A stretch of DNA of 64,000 nt, taken from assembly GCF_009600885.1 (NCBI RefSeq), contig NZ_VCLA01000140.1, positions 26,275 to 90,274 on the forward strand. The letters are read 5' to 3'. The translations under genes and the position numbers were made by a program. Within the stretch, counting starts at the first letter, position 1. The number at the start of each line of letters is the position of its first letter. The notes beneath the pieces are model-generated. The model ran no database searches. It worked only from the letters and a program-made list of their open reading frames with translations, and was not told where the DNA came from. The DNA comes from Streptomyces jumonjinensis (GTDB taxonomy: Bacteria > Actinomycetota > Actinomycetes > Streptomycetales > Streptomycetaceae). Of the stretch, positions 19,200-28,282 are shown in pieces.

Positions 19200-20285
19200 A
19201 TGAGCCATAACCAGCCGGGACCGTACGACGCACAGCCCCAGCAGCCGGGCCCGTACGGTCAGCCGGGCCCCTACGGGTCTCCCCAGCAGCCCGGCTACGG
19301 GTCCCCCCAGCAGCCTCCGCAGCAGCCCGGGTACGGGTCCCCCCAGCAAGCACCGCAGCAGCCCGGCTACGGCTTCCCGCAGCAGGCGCCGCCGCCCCCG
19401 CAGCAGCAGCCGCAGCCCGGGTACGGCTATCCGCAGCAGGCCCCGCCGCCGGCCGGGTACGGCTACCCGCAGCCCGGCCAGCCCCAGCAGCCCGGCCAGT
19501 GGGGCCCGCCGCAGCAGCCCGGCCCCTACGGGCAGGTTCCCCAGTACCCCGGCCAGGTGCCGCCCCCGCCGCCCGCGCCGAAGAAGAAGACCGCGCTGAT
19601 CATCGGCGCGTCCGTGGTGGCGCTCGCCGTCATCGCCGCCGGCGGCTGGTTCCTCTTCACCGGCGACGGCGACGGCAGCGGCGATGTCGCGGACGGCACC
19701 AAGGGCTACAAGCTCACCCCGGCCGCCTCGGTGGGCGAGTACGAGCGGGACGGCGAGCCCAAGTCGGAGAAGATGACCGGCGACGATCTCCGCGAGGCCG
19801 AGGAGATGGGCGTCACCGACCCGATGGAGGTCAGCGTCGAGTACCGCTCCGGGGCCGAGAGCGACCCGATGAGCCAGAAGGGCCTGGTCCTCTCCGGAGC
19901 GTGGGGCAAGATCGCCGACCCCTCGAAGGCCATCGACGCCTCCTTCGAGAACGGCGAGAAGAGCATGAAGGACGGCGAGGCGGGCATCGATTTCAACGGC
20001 TCGCCCACGGTGCACAAGCCCGCCGGGTTCGAGGGCGCGCTGATGAAGTGCCAGAACGCCACCTTCAAGCCCGACAACAGCGCGAGCAGCTCGGTGGGCG
20101 TGACGATGAAGGAGTTCGAGCTGCCCATCTGCATCTGGGCCGACTACAGCACCGTCGGCGTGGTCATGGCCATGGACGTGGGGCTGATGTTCGGCACCGG
20201 TTCGGAGGGCAACAAGAGCATGACCCAGGAGGAGCTCGCCGAGCTGGCCGCCAAGCTGTACAAGACCTCACGTACGAAGGTCTGA
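19200..20285 (+). CDS. Pro/Gln/Tyr-rich single-pass membrane protein
   Basis: The 361-residue protein begins with about 125 residues of repeats such as [12 protein letters not shown] and [13 protein letters not shown]. One membrane segment follows ([20 protein letters not shown]) after KKK, then an extracytoplasmic domain of about 210 residues with two Cys ([18 protein letters not shown]) that could form a disulphide. Such proteins are common and uncharacterised in Streptomyces. The start chosen is ATG at 19200, nine bases after GGAGGGG; an upstream in-frame start lacks a ribosome site. It is the only plus-strand gene in the first 25 kb and converges on clpX. Confidence 0.85.
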   Translation: MSHNQPGPYDAQPQQPGPYGQPGPYGSPQQPGYGSPQQPPQQPGYGSPQQAPQQPGYGFPQQAPPPPQQQPQPGYGYPQQAPPPAGYGYPQPGQPQQPGQWGPPQQPGPYGQVPQYPGQVPPPPPAPKKKTALIIGASVVALAVIAAGGWFLFTGDGDGSGDVADGTKGYKLTPAASVGEYERDGEPKSEKMTGDDLREAEEMGVTDPMEVSVEYRSGAESDPMSQKGLVLSGAWGKIADPSKAIDASFENGEKSMKDGEAGIDFNGSPTVHKPAGFEGALMKCQNATFKPDNSASSSVGVTMKEFELPICIWADYSTVGVVMAMDVGLMFGTGSEGNKSMTQEELAELAAKLYKTSRTKV

Positions 20286-20309
20286 CCACGAGTCAGGGTT
20301 TCCAGGGCA

Positions 20310-20358
20310 GACATGGGAGAAGGGGCGTCCGCAGGCCGGACGCCCCTTCTCTCATGTC
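20310..20358. terminator. Bidirectional terminator between the Pro-rich gene and clpX
   Basis: A 22-base arm (20310-20331) pairs almost perfectly with 20337-20358 around a 5-base loop. It lies between two converging genes and can serve both. Confidence 0.85.
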
Positions 20359-20365
20359 TCAGCGG

Positions 20366-21649
20366 CTACGCGGACTTCTCGTGCCGCCCGTCGTTCTTCA
20401 CGATCCTCGGAACCAGCGTCGGGTTCACGTTGTTGCGGACCACGTCCGCCGTGATGACGACCCGGGCCACATCCTTGCGGGACGGCACTTCGTACATCAC
20501 CGACTGGAGGACCTCCTCCATGATGGCGCGCAGTCCCCGAGCGCCCGTGCCGCGCAGGATGGCCTGGTCGGCGATGGCCTCCAGGGCCGGGCGGTCGAAG
20601 TCCAGCTCCACACCGTCGAGTTCGAAGAGCCGCTGGTACTGCTTCACCAGCGCGTTGCGCGGCTCCACCAGGATCTTCAGCAGGGCCTCGCGGTCCAGGT
20701 TGTGCACGGAGGTGATGACGGGGAGCCGGCCGATGAACTCGGGGATCATCCCGAACTTCACCAGGTCCTCCGGCATGACCTCCTGGAACTGGTCGCTCGC
20801 CTCGATCTCGCGCTTGGAGCGGATCGTCGCGCCGAAGCCGATGCCCTTGGCGCCCGCGCGCGACTCGATGATCTTCTCCAGACCGGCGAAGGCGCCGCCC
20901 ACGATGAACAGCACGTTCGTCGTGTCGATCTGGATGAACTCCTGGTGCGGATGCTTCCGTCCGCCCTGCGGCGGCACGGAGGCGGTGGTGCCCTCCAGGA
21001 TCTTCAGCAGCGCCTGCTGCACTCCCTCGCCCGACACATCGCGGGTGATGGAGGGGTTCTCGCTCTTCCGGGCGACCTTGTCGATCTCATCGATGTAGAT
21101 GATCCCGGTCTCGGCCTTCTTGACGTCGTAGTCCGCCGCCTGAATGAGCTTCAGCAGAATGTTCTCGACGTCCTCGCCGACATATCCCGCCTCGGTCAGC
21201 GCGGTGGCGTCCGCGATCGCGAAGGGGACATTCAGCATCCGGGCGAGCGTCTGGGCCAGCAGGGTCTTGCCCGAGCCGGTGGGGCCCAGCAGAAGGATGT
21301 TGGACTTCGACAGCTCGATGCCGTCGTCCCGGCCCTGCGCACCGCCGGTCTCCCCGGCCTGGACGCGCTTGTAGTGGTTGTACACCGCGACGGAGAGCGC
21401 CTTCTTCGCGGGCTCCTGCCCGACGACATAGCCTTCGAGGAACTCGTAGATCTCGCGCGGCTTGGGCAGCTCCTCCCAGCGCACCTCGGAGGTCTCCGCG
21501 AGCTCTTCCTCGATGATCTCATTGCAGAGATCGATGCACTCGTCGCAGATGTACACACCCGGGCCTGCGATGAGCTTCTTCACCTGCTTCTGGCTCTTTC
21601 CGCAGAACGAGCACTTGAGCAGGTCGCCGCCATCACCGATGCGTGCCAC
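20366..21649 (-). CDS. clpX: ClpX, ATP-dependent unfoldase of the Clp protease
   Basis: The 427-residue AAA+ protein has an N-terminal zinc-binding domain ([11 protein letters not shown], then [12 protein letters not shown]), Walker A in [15 protein letters not shown], Walker B in [12 protein letters not shown], and the ClpP-docking IGF-type loop IGFGATI. It unfolds tagged substrates and feeds ClpP. GTG at 21649 (MARIGDGG) matches known ClpX starts; the frame stays open upstream but that part is not ClpX-like. It follows clpP2 and clpP1 on the same strand. Confidence 0.97.
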   Translation of the reverse strand: MARIGDGGDLLKCSFCGKSQKQVKKLIAGPGVYICDECIDLCNEIIEEELAETSEVRWEELPKPREIYEFLEGYVVGQEPAKKALSVAVYNHYKRVQAGETGGAQGRDDGIELSKSNILLLGPTGSGKTLLAQTLARMLNVPFAIADATALTEAGYVGEDVENILLKLIQAADYDVKKAETGIIYIDEIDKVARKSENPSITRDVSGEGVQQALLKILEGTTASVPPQGGRKHPHQEFIQIDTTNVLFIVGGAFAGLEKIIESRAGAKGIGFGATIRSKREIEASDQFQEVMPEDLVKFGMIPEFIGRLPVITSVHNLDREALLKILVEPRNALVKQYQRLFELDGVELDFDRPALEAIADQAILRGTGARGLRAIMEEVLQSVMYEVPSRKDVARVVITADVVRNNVNPTLVPRIVKNDGRHEKSA

Positions 21650-21818
21650 GAGGTGCTTCCCCTTCGCCTGGGAGCGGCTTGGTTCAGCCGACTCCTGGTG
21701 CCTCATATCCGACGGTACCTTGCCGAGGCCCTGCTTCGGGCCCCCCTTGGCGCGGTTCACATGGTCGTGACTCCCGTCGTGACCATCGCCGTGCTCCGCG
21801 CCAAGGGCTGTGCGCCGG

Positions 21819-22490
21819 TCAGGCCGCCTCGGCGGCCGTGGTCTTGCGGGTGGAGACGATCTGGTCGACAAGACCGTACGCCAGAGCGTCCTCGGCCGTC
21901 AGGATCTTGTCGCGCTCGATGTCGTCGCGCACCTTCTCGATGGGCGTGGTGGAGTGCTTGGCCAGCATCTCCTCCAGCTGCACCCGCATCCGCAGGATTT
22001 CATTGGCGGCGATCTCCAGGTCGGAGAGCTGCTCACGGCCGGTCTGCGAGGACGGCTGGTGGATCAGCACCCGCGCGTGCGGCAGCGCCATCCGCTTGCC
22101 GGGGGTGCCGGCGGCGAGCAGCACGGCCGCGGCGGAGGCCGCCTGGCCCATGCAGACCGTCTGGATGTCGGGCTTCACGAACTGCATCGTGTCGTAGATG
22201 GCCGTCAGCGCGGTGAAGGAACCACCGGGGCTGTTGATGTAGATGGAGATGTCCCGGTCGGGGTCCATCGACTCCAGGCACAGCAGCTGCGCCATGACGT
22301 CGTTGGCGGAGGCGTCGTCGATCTGCACGCCCAGGAAGATCACGCGCTCTTCGAAGAGCTTCGCGTACGGGTCGTACTCGCGCACGCCCTGGGAGGTGCG
22401 CTCGACGAAGCGCGGGACGACATAGCGGTTGTCCAGCTGGGGGCCGGTGTAGAGGCCGCTCGCGGAGATGTTGCTCATGTGGGTGTTCAC
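21819..22490 (-). CDS. clpP2: ClpP2, serine peptidase subunit of the Clp protease
   Basis: The 223-residue peptidase has the catalytic Ser in [11 protein letters not shown], the His in [11 protein letters not shown] and the Asp near [10 protein letters not shown]. Its long N-terminus ([18 protein letters not shown]) separates it from the neighbouring ClpP1. It likely forms mixed ClpP1P2 barrels and works with ClpX or ClpC. It lies 144 bases after clpP1. The start may be ATG 22490 or the following ATG (MSNISASG). Confidence 0.96.
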   Translation of the reverse strand: MNTHMSNISASGLYTGPQLDNRYVVPRFVERTSQGVREYDPYAKLFEERVIFLGVQIDDASANDVMAQLLCLESMDPDRDISIYINSPGGSFTALTAIYDTMQFVKPDIQTVCMGQAASAAAVLLAAGTPGKRMALPHARVLIHQPSSQTGREQLSDLEIAANEILRMRVQLEEMLAKHSTTPIEKVRDDIERDKILTAEDALAYGLVDQIVSTRKTTAAEAA

Positions 22491-22634
22491 CGTCCTGATG
22501 GCGTTCTGCGTATCGTTTCGCGGGCGAATTCGCGAACCGGGGTGGCTGGAGTGGCGCTGCCGGCGTCCGGGGCGCTTCGGGTACGGGCCGCGCCGCGGGA
22601 CGGCGCGCGTACGGGAAGGGCCCCGGCGGGCGGC

Positions 22635-23249
22635 TCAGGCTCCGGTGCCGCCGCCGCCCGGAACGCCCGAAGCGGCGGTGATGATCTCGTCGATGAGGCC
22701 GTACTCCTTGGCCTCATCGGCGGTGAACCAGCGGTCGCGGTCACCGTCGCGGATGATCGTCTCGACGGTCTGGCCCGAATGGTGGGCGGTGATCTCCGCC
22801 ATGCGGCGCTTGGTACGCAGCAGGTACTCGGCCTGGATCTTGATGTCGGAGGCGGTGCCGCCGAGTCCGGCCGAGCCCTGGTGCATGAGGATGTCGGTGT
22901 GCGGCAGCGCGAAGCGCTTGCCGGCCGCGCCGCCGGTCAGCAGGAACTGACCCATCGAGGCCGACATGCCCATGCCGATGGTCACCACGTCGTTCGGGAT
23001 GTACTGCATGGTGTCGTAGACCGCCATGCCTGCCGTCACCGAGCCGCCGGGGCTGTTGATGTAGAGGTAGATGTCCTTCTCGGGGTCCGCGGCGAGAAGC
23101 AGCATCTGCGCGGTGATCTTGTTGGCGATGTCGTCGTCGACCTGCTGGCCGAGGAAGATGATGCGCTCTCCGAGCAGTCGGCTGTAGACCTGGTCGCCGA
23201 GTCCACCGAGGGACGGCTCACCGGCGGCGTAAGGCATCGGATTCGTCAC
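22635..23249 (-). CDS. clpP1: ClpP1, serine peptidase subunit of the Clp protease
   Basis: The 204-residue peptidase has the catalytic Ser in [11 protein letters not shown], the His in ILMHQGSAG, and Asp in [29 protein letters not shown] is the family's oxyanion region. It heads the clpP1-clpP2 operon, with clpX further downstream. A ClgR-like site lies about 160 bases upstream, in line with the known ClgR control of clpP1P2 in Streptomyces. Confidence 0.97.
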   Translation of the reverse strand: MTNPMPYAAGEPSLGGLGDQVYSRLLGERIIFLGQQVDDDIANKITAQMLLLAADPEKDIYLYINSPGGSVTAGMAVYDTMQYIPNDVVTIGMGMSASMGQFLLTGGAAGKRFALPHTDILMHQGSAGLGGTASDIKIQAEYLLRTKRRMAEITAHHSGQTVETIIRDGDRDRWFTADEAKEYGLIDEIITAASGVPGGGGTGA

Positions 23250-23407
23250 GTATCCACCTGCTCGTCTCTGACGGCTGCCAGCCGTCTCAGCGTCTTTGGC
23301 GCCGGGGTCCTTCGTACTCCCCGGGGCTGGGGCCCGGGTACTCCCCTGCCCTCGTATTCATGGACCCTAACGCGCAGGTCGGACAACGCCATCCCGGTTC
23401 CCGAACT

Positions 23408-23425
23408 GTTCGCTCGGAGCGCAAG
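23408..23425. promoter_or_regulatory. Candidate ClgR operator upstream of clpP1
   Basis: GTTCGCTCGGAGCGCAAG holds CGC and GCG half-sites five bases apart (23411-23421), the spacing of ClgR sites. The central base differs from the usual consensus. ClgR activates clp genes in actinobacteria, so the position fits. Identified by eye from sequence. Confidence 0.45.
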
Positions 23426-23554
23426 GTACGCGACCCGGGTCGAGCGGAATGCACCGGGGTGCGGGGGCGGCCCTCGGGGCGGGTGCGCCCGCGCCCGGGA
23501 AGGCCCTGCGGGCGGCTCCCGGCCCTGTGCGTGAGGGACGGGCCCCGGGTACGG

Positions 23555-23590
23555 CACAGGGCCCGGACGCGGGTGCGTCCGGGCCCTGTG
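23555..23590 (-). terminator. Trigger factor terminator
   Basis: A perfect 15-bp stem CACAGGGCCCGGACG / CGTCCGGGCCCTGTG encloses a 6-base loop, 35 bases after the tig stop codon. Confidence 0.8.
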
Positions 23591-23624
23591 GCGGCTTACT
23601 GAGTGCGAGCGGTCAGGCGGGGGC

Positions 23625-25031
23625 TCAGGCCCCCGACTTCTCGCCCTTCTCCTCGACCTCGGTCTCACCGGTGACGGCCTCGGCCGTCTCGGCGGCGGCC
23701 TCGGTGGTCTCGGTCTCGTCCTCGTCGTCCAGGTCGACCGTCTCACCGTTGGTGTCGACGACCTTCACGGACTCGACGACCAGCGCGAGCGCCTTGCCGC
23801 GAGCGACCTCACCCACGAGCATCGGCACCTGGTTGCCCTCGACGACGGCCTGGGCGAACTGGTCCGGGCTCATGCCGGAGGAGGCCGCACGCCGCATGAG
23901 GTGCTCGGTGAGCTCCTCCTGGTTGACGTTGAGCTTCTCCTTGTTGACGAGCTCGTCCAGGACGAACTGGGTCTTGATGCCCTTGACCGCGGCTTCCTCG
24001 GTCTCCGCCTTGAACTCTTCCTCGGTCTTGCCCTGGATCTCCAGGTACTTCGCGAGGTCGATGCCCATCTGCCCGAGCTGGTGGTGCTCAAGGTTGTGGG
24101 TGCGGGTGTTGATCTCGTCCTCGAGAAGCTTCTCGGGGATCGGGACCTCGGTGATCTTCAGCAGCTCTTCCAGCACGCGCTCCTGAGCCTGCGTGGCCTG
24201 GTCGTACTGCTTCATGTTGGTCAGGCGCTTGAGGCTGTCCGCCTTCAGCTCCTCCAGCGTGTCGAACTCGCTCGCGAGCTGAGCGAAGTCGTCGTCCAGC
24301 TCGGGAAGCTCACGCTTGGCGACGGCGGTGACCTTCACGGTGACCTCGGCGTCCTTGCCCTCGGCGGAGCCGCCCTTGAGCTGGGAGGTGAAGGTGGCCT
24401 CGCCACCGGCCTCCAGGCCCTTCACGGCGTCGTCGATGCCGTCGAGCAGCTCGCCGGAGCCGATGGTGTACGAGACGCCCTCGGCGACGCCGTCCTCCAG
24501 GACCTCGCCGTCGACCTTGGCCTCAAGGTCGATGGTGACGACGTCGGCGTCCTCGGCGGCGCGCTCGACCGGGGTGGTGGTGGCGAAGCGCTCGCGCAGC
24601 TCCTGCACGGCCTTCTCGACGTCCTCGTCGCTGACCTCGATCGCGTCCACGGTGACCTCGATGCCGGAGTAGTCCGGGATCTCGATGACCGGGCGGATGT
24701 CGACCTCGGCGGTGAAGTTCAGCGTCTCGCCGTCCTTCAGCTCGGTGATGTCGACCTCGGGCTGGCCGAGGGGGTTGATCTCCGCCTCGTTGACCGCCGC
24801 GGTGTAGAACTTCGGAAGCGCGTCGTTGACGGCCTCCTCCAGCACCGCACCACGGCCGAACCGCTGGTCGATGACCCGGGCAGGGATCTTGCCCTTACGG
24901 AAGCCCTTGACCGTGACCTGCTGGTTGATCTTCTTGTACGCCGCGTCGAGGCTGTCCTTGAGCTCCTCGAAGGGCACCTCGACAGTGAGCCGAACCCGGG
25001 TCGGGTTCAGGGTCTCCACGGCGCTCTTCAC
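23625..25031 (-). CDS. tig: Trigger factor, ribosome-associated chaperone
   Basis: The 468-residue protein has the ribosome-binding N-terminal domain ([38 protein letters not shown] is the ribosome-binding loop), a central FKBP-like PPIase domain, and a long helical C-terminal chaperone domain. The acidic tail ([20 protein letters not shown]) is typical of actinobacteria. Its place upstream of clpP1 is conserved. GTG at 25031 has AAGGAGA upstream and is preferred over an upstream in-frame ATG. Confidence 0.97.
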   Translation of the reverse strand: MKSAVETLNPTRVRLTVEVPFEELKDSLDAAYKKINQQVTVKGFRKGKIPARVIDQRFGRGAVLEEAVNDALPKFYTAAVNEAEINPLGQPEVDITELKDGETLNFTAEVDIRPVIEIPDYSGIEVTVDAIEVSDEDVEKAVQELRERFATTTPVERAAEDADVVTIDLEAKVDGEVLEDGVAEGVSYTIGSGELLDGIDDAVKGLEAGGEATFTSQLKGGSAEGKDAEVTVKVTAVAKRELPELDDDFAQLASEFDTLEELKADSLKRLTNMKQYDQATQAQERVLEELLKITEVPIPEKLLEDEINTRTHNLEHHQLGQMGIDLAKYLEIQGKTEEEFKAETEEAAVKGIKTQFVLDELVNKEKLNVNQEELTEHLMRRAASSGMSPDQFAQAVVEGNQVPMLVGEVARGKALALVVESVKVVDTNGETVDLDDEDETETTEAAAETAEAVTGETEVEEKGEKSGA

Positions 25032-25233
25032 GGTTCGGTCTCCTTGATGGCTGATTCTGGGGTTCTGCCGCATCCGCCGCACAGGCAGCGGCTCAGCTGA
25101 TCGGCCCGGATCGTCGTCTCAGTCGTCTCACTCGGTCGGACTCATCTTCGGACACACGGGCACGCAGTCTGCATAGTAGCCGCACGCAGGATGAGCCCCA
25201 CAATGCGATCTTGCGAGGGGCGATGGTGGATCG

Positions 25234-25310
25234 TGGTCGGGGTGGCCGGATTCGAACCGACGACCTTCCGCTCCCAAAGCGGACGCGCTACCAAGCTGCG
25301 CCACACCCCG
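25234..25310 (-). tRNA. tRNA-Pro (anticodon UGG)
   Basis: The cloverleaf folds cleanly: acceptor CGGGGTG/CACCCCG, D stem GCGC/GCGC, anticodon stem TCCGC/GCGGA with loop TTTGGGA (TGG), and T arm GTCGG-TTCGAAT-CCGGC. Discriminator A is followed by an encoded CCA (25234-25236). Confidence 0.97.
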
Positions 25311-25480
25311 TCGGTGCGACACGTAGGGTACATGTTCGCCGACCGGTCGGCTGCCGGATTACGGGGGCCACGGTCCGTCGCCCCCGTGGCGGCCGAATGG
25401 GGTGTGCGATTCCCGCCCGGGACCCGCTACGATGCTCTTCGTACCGCGGTCGGCGACAGCCGTTCTGACCTGCGGTGCTT

Positions 25481-25551
25481 GCGGGCGTAGCTCAATGGTA
25501 GAGCCCTAGTCTTCCAAACTAGCTACGCGGGTTCGATTCCCGTCGCCCGCT
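25481..25551 (+). tRNA. tRNA-Gly (anticodon UCC)
   Basis: The acceptor GCGGGCG/CGCCCGC, anticodon stem CTAGT/ACTAG with loop CTTCCAA (TCC), and T arm GCGGG-TTCGATT-CCCGT form a full cloverleaf of 71 bases. CCA is not encoded. Confidence 0.97.
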
Positions 25552-25560
25552 CTCGCTTGG

Positions 25561-25599
25561 CCTCGGGCCCGGCCGGACTCGCTCCGGCCGGGCCCGAGG
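25561..25599 (+). terminator. tRNA-Gly terminator
   Basis: A perfect 17-bp stem (25561-25577 with 25583-25599) with a CTCGC loop follows the tRNA by nine bases and is followed by TTT. Confidence 0.88.
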
Positions 25600-25625
25600 C
25601 GTTTCCCGTATAGCCCTTGCATGAC

Positions 25626-25658
25626 GAAGGCCGACCGGACGTGATCCGGTCGGCCTTC
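25626..25658 (-). terminator. Terminator of the small membrane protein gene
   Basis: A perfect 14-bp stem GAAGGCCGACCGGA / TCCGGTCGGCCTTC closes a CGTGA loop, nine bases past the stop codon of the minus-strand gene. Confidence 0.82.
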
Positions 25659-25667
25659 ACCATGAGC

Positions 25668-25862
25668 TCAGAAGCTGATGTCGTTGATCGTCTCCGCTAT
25701 CGAGTTGAGGAACCTCTCGATGGACGGGGCCATGCCCGACGACGCGAGGAAGAAGCCGAACAGTATCGGGACGATGGACGGGCCGCCCTTGATCTGCCCG
25801 GAGCGAATCATGATGACGAGGATGATTCCCAACAGCAGCACCACAGACAGTGAAATGGCCAC
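25668..25862 (-). CDS. Small two-helix membrane protein, unknown function
   Basis: A 64-residue protein made of a first hydrophobic helix (MAISLSVVLLLGIILVIMI), a short polar loop (RSGQIKGG) and a second hydrophobic helix (VPILFGFFLASSGMAP), then a short amphipathic tail. It starts with GTG at 25862; GAGGG lies 12 bases upstream. Proteins of this pattern are common in Streptomyces with no known role. It has its own terminator and a long upstream region, so it is a single-gene unit. Confidence 0.7.
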   Translation of the reverse strand: MAISLSVVLLLGIILVIMIRSGQIKGGPSIVPILFGFFLASSGMAPSIERFLNSIAETINDISF

Positions 25863-26173
25863 AACTGATCACACCCTCGGTCGGTCCGTCTCGCCGGCCG
25901 GGGACATGCGGCACTGCACTCCCCCGCCTGAGGAACATCGTGCCACCAACGACGCGTTCCATGCGGCCTGCTGACAGATCGTCTGGGGCGGAATCACGCC
26001 ATCCGCCCGGCGGCGACCGCCATCGCCGCAGGGCCGCCCGTCACAGCGGCGGCCCCGCGAGGTGAATACGGAAAGAAATTCGGCTCGATCGTCGCCATGC
26101 GGACACAGAGCGGTCACCGGAAGTTCGAACCCCGGTCGCACAGGTAATTCACAGGCTTAACTAATCGTGCCGA

Positions 26174-26207
26174 TATGCCCTGTTTAAGGTGGATTAACTT
26201 GGGCATA
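26174..26207. promoter_or_regulatory. Imperfect palindrome, possible operator
   Basis: TATGCCC (26174-26180) is mirrored by GGGCATA (26201-26207), with a near-symmetric AT-rich core (GTTTAA/TTAACT). It lies in the AT-rich patch between divergent genes. Operator is inference. Confidence 0.4.
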
Positions 26208-26337
26208 CTGGGCAGCTTATGCATTCTTTAGATTCCCGGGGGAGCATGCGGAGCGGTTTTACGAATTCCAATATCCGCGACTAAGGTGCTTCGAATGTTC
26301 CACGCTCCGCATGGATATCGCAGGGCCCCGGGACCTA

Positions 26338-26497
26338 GGGCCTGGCCGATGGATCAGGCTGGATCAGGGAGCGGGGTCTGGTGCCGTGCATCGCAAGGCG
26401 GAGGAGGGAGCCACTGCGGAGCATTGGCGACTGACGACAACGCGGCGAGGTGCGGTGCCAGGGCACGCGAGCCCAGCAAGATCCATCGGCCAGGCCC
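26338..26497. repeat. 160-bp element bounded by 18-bp perfect inverted repeats
   Basis: GGGCCTGGCCGATGGATC (26338-26355) is exactly mirrored at 26480-26497. Inner sequences continue to pair imperfectly (CTGG, TGCCGTGC versus GCGGTGCCAG). It lies 85 bases upstream of the acyltransferase start. It could be a MITE-like remnant or a long RNA hairpin in the leader. No target-site duplication is obvious. Confidence 0.6.
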
Positions 26498-26581
26498 TGA
26501 AGCCCGGGAGCCCGCCGCCGCCGAGAGGACCGCCAGGACAGCGTCGACCGTGCTGGCCCCAAGAGCCCGGAGGCAGTGCCC

Positions 26582-27688
26582 ATGACAACGAAGACGGCCG
26601 TAAGAGCGTCACCGCTGCCCGCGCGGACGACAGAGCGGATGACAGAGGCGGGCGCGGCAGGCCCCGCCGGGCGGGACCCGTTCTTCGACAACGCGAAGTA
26701 CGTCGCGATCGTGCTCGTCGCGATAGCCCACGCCTGGGAACCCGTCATGGACGGGAACAGCGTCACCAGAGCGCTGTATCTCGTCGTCTACACCTTCCAT
26801 ATGCCGGCGTTCATCGTCATCTCCGGCTACTTCTCCCGTGGTTACACCGGGAAGCCGCACCAGGTCAGACGCCTGGTGACGGGGATAGCCGTCCCCTATG
26901 TCGTCTTCGAGATCTTCTACTCGCTCTTCCACCGGTACGCCGACGACGCGCCCGAGCAGCAGATCAGCCTGCTCGACCCCTATTACCTGACCTGGTTCCT
27001 GGCCGCGCTCTTCATCTGGCGGCTGACGACCCCGATCTGGCGGCAGATACGCCATCCGCTGCCGGTCTCGATCGTGATCGCCGCGCTGGCGTCGGTGACC
27101 CCGGACATCGGGGACGATCTGAACCTTCAGCGGGTCCTCCAGTTCCTGCCGTTCTTCGTGCTGGGGCTGGTCCTGAGACCCGAGCATTTCCGGCTGGTAC
27201 GGCGGAGAGAGGCGCGGCTGCTGGCGGTGCCGGTCTTCGCGGGCACGCTCGCCCTCGCGTACTGGATCGCCCCCCACGTGACCCTGGAGTGGTTCTACCG
27301 GAACTCCAGCGCCCAGGAGCTGGACATGCCCTGGTGGACCGGGATGGTGATGACTCTCACCCTCTTCGGCTTCGGGGCGCTGCTCACCGGCGCGTTCCTG
27401 GCGTGGGTGCCGCGCCGCAGAACCTGGTTCACGGCGCTGGGGCTCGGCACGATCTGCGGGTATCTGCTGCACGGGGTGCCGCTCCAGGCCACGGAGTACG
27501 CGGGTGTCTTCGAGACGTACGCCTGGTTGAGCGACCCGTCCGGCGAGATCCTCGTCACCGTGGTGACGGCGGTCATGGTGACCCTGTTCTGCACTCCCCC
27601 GGTGCGGCGGGCGCTGCGCTGGGCCACCGAGCCGGAGATGCGGTGGGCGTTCCGCCGGGACGCCTCCGAGCCCGGGCCGCCGCGCTAG
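26582..27688 (+). CDS. Acyltransferase family membrane protein (Acyltransferase_3)
   Basis: The 368-residue polytopic protein opens its conserved part with RDPFFDNAKYVAIVLVAIAHAWE, where the His of the first helix (AHAWE) is typical of the family, followed by FHMPAFIVISGYFSRG. About ten membrane segments follow. Members acetylate or succinylate sugars, glycans or antibiotics. The substrate cannot be told here and no polysaccharide or antibiotic genes adjoin. ATG at 26582 lies nine bases after GGAGG. A GTG six bases upstream is too close to that site. It ends 3 bases from the converging HD gene. Confidence 0.85.
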   Translation: MTTKTAVRASPLPARTTERMTEAGAAGPAGRDPFFDNAKYVAIVLVAIAHAWEPVMDGNSVTRALYLVVYTFHMPAFIVISGYFSRGYTGKPHQVRRLVTGIAVPYVVFEIFYSLFHRYADDAPEQQISLLDPYYLTWFLAALFIWRLTTPIWRQIRHPLPVSIVIAALASVTPDIGDDLNLQRVLQFLPFFVLGLVLRPEHFRLVRRREARLLAVPVFAGTLALAYWIAPHVTLEWFYRNSSAQELDMPWWTGMVMTLTLFGFGALLTGAFLAWVPRRRTWFTALGLGTICGYLLHGVPLQATEYAGVFETYAWLSDPSGEILVTVVTAVMVTLFCTPPVRRALRWATEPEMRWAFRRDASEPGPPR

Positions 27689-27691
27689 CTG

Positions 27692-28138
27692 TCAGGACAG
27701 CCCCAGCAGCGTCCGGGTCCTGGCGTACTTCGCGGTCAGCCGTCCCCGGGTCTCCTCGTCGAGGGCGGCGAGCCGCGCCGGGTCGCTGTTGCTCGCGAGG
27801 TCGGCCTCTTTGACGAGCAGCGCGCCCGGTGTGGCGAGAATGCGCCGGGTGTAGGACTCCAGGGCCTCGTCCTCGCCTCTGGTGAGGGCGAGGACCATGT
27901 CCTTGACGGACTGGGCGAGCGGGGCGGTCTGGAGCCACTCCAGGGAGAGGACATGGTCCTCCACCGCGTCGTGGAGCCATCCGGCGGCGATCTGCTCGTC
28001 GCTGCCGCCCCGGGCGGCGACCCCGTCCGCGACGGCGGCGAGATGCTCGGTGTAGGGGCGGCCGGATTTATCGGTCTGCCCGGAGTGGGCGTGCCGGGCG
28101 ATCGACTCGACCTCGGCCAGGGTGAGCACCTGTGACAT
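27692..28138 (-). CDS. HD domain phosphohydrolase
   Basis: The 148-residue protein carries an HD metal site: His in ARHAHSGQTDKSGRPYTEHL, the HD pair in AAGWLHDAVEDH and Asp in VKEADLASNSDP. This matches the small ppGpp-hydrolase/SpoT-like HD group that lacks a synthetase domain. The substrate is not established; ppGpp or a related nucleotide is a guess from the family. GGAG lies very close to ATG 28138. It converges with the acyltransferase. Confidence 0.82.
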   Translation of the reverse strand: MSQVLTLAEVESIARHAHSGQTDKSGRPYTEHLAAVADGVAARGGSDEQIAAGWLHDAVEDHVLSLEWLQTAPLAQSVKDMVLALTRGEDEALESYTRRILATPGALLVKEADLASNSDPARLAALDEETRGRLTAKYARTRTLLGLS

Positions 28139-28253
28139 GTCTCCGACTGTACGACCGCCCCGTGGAACCCGCAGAACCCGTGGGGCCCATGGGACCCACA
28201 GATCCCGTAGAACCCACAGGGCCCGCAGGCCCCGTAGGACCTGCGGGCCCCAT
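28068..28253 (-). CDS. Possible collagen-like small ORF
   Basis: After ATG at 28253 come ten consecutive Gly-X-Y triplets (GPA GPT GPA GPV GST GSV and so on), then an unrelated tail that overlaps the start of the HD gene in another frame; 61 residues in all. GGGGA precedes the ATG. The codons have weak third-position GC for this genome and part of the tract forms the hairpin after the permease gene, so it could be a non-coding repeat. Confidence 0.25.
   Translation of the reverse strand: MGPAGPTGPAGPVGSTGSVGPMGPTGSAGSTGRSYSRRHVTGAHPGRGRVDRPARPLRADR
28219..28250 (-). terminator. Hairpin after the ABC permease
   Basis: GGGCCCGCAGG pairs perfectly with CCTGCGGGCCC around a 10-base loop, about 33 bases past the permease stop. 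Confidence 0.6.
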
Positions 28254-28282
28254 GGGTCCCCTATAGCTCGGCTCGGCTCGGC

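Larger units (their letters stand above)
25863..26581. other. Long spacer with AT-rich patch and palindromes, before the acyltransferase
   Basis: About 720 bases with no convincing gene. 26142-26300 is clearly less GC-rich than the surroundings and holds a 34-base imperfect palindrome and an 11-bp inverted repeat (26245-26255 with 26303-26313, CATGCGGAGCG/CGCTCCGCATG). 26338-26497 is bounded by an 18-bp inverted repeat. It probably holds the promoters of the flanking divergent genes and perhaps an untranslated leader. Confidence 0.6.

Noticed and set aside
25481..27688. An integrated element at tRNA-Gly
   Set aside because: No integrase, no repeat of the tRNA 3' end and no transfer genes were seen.
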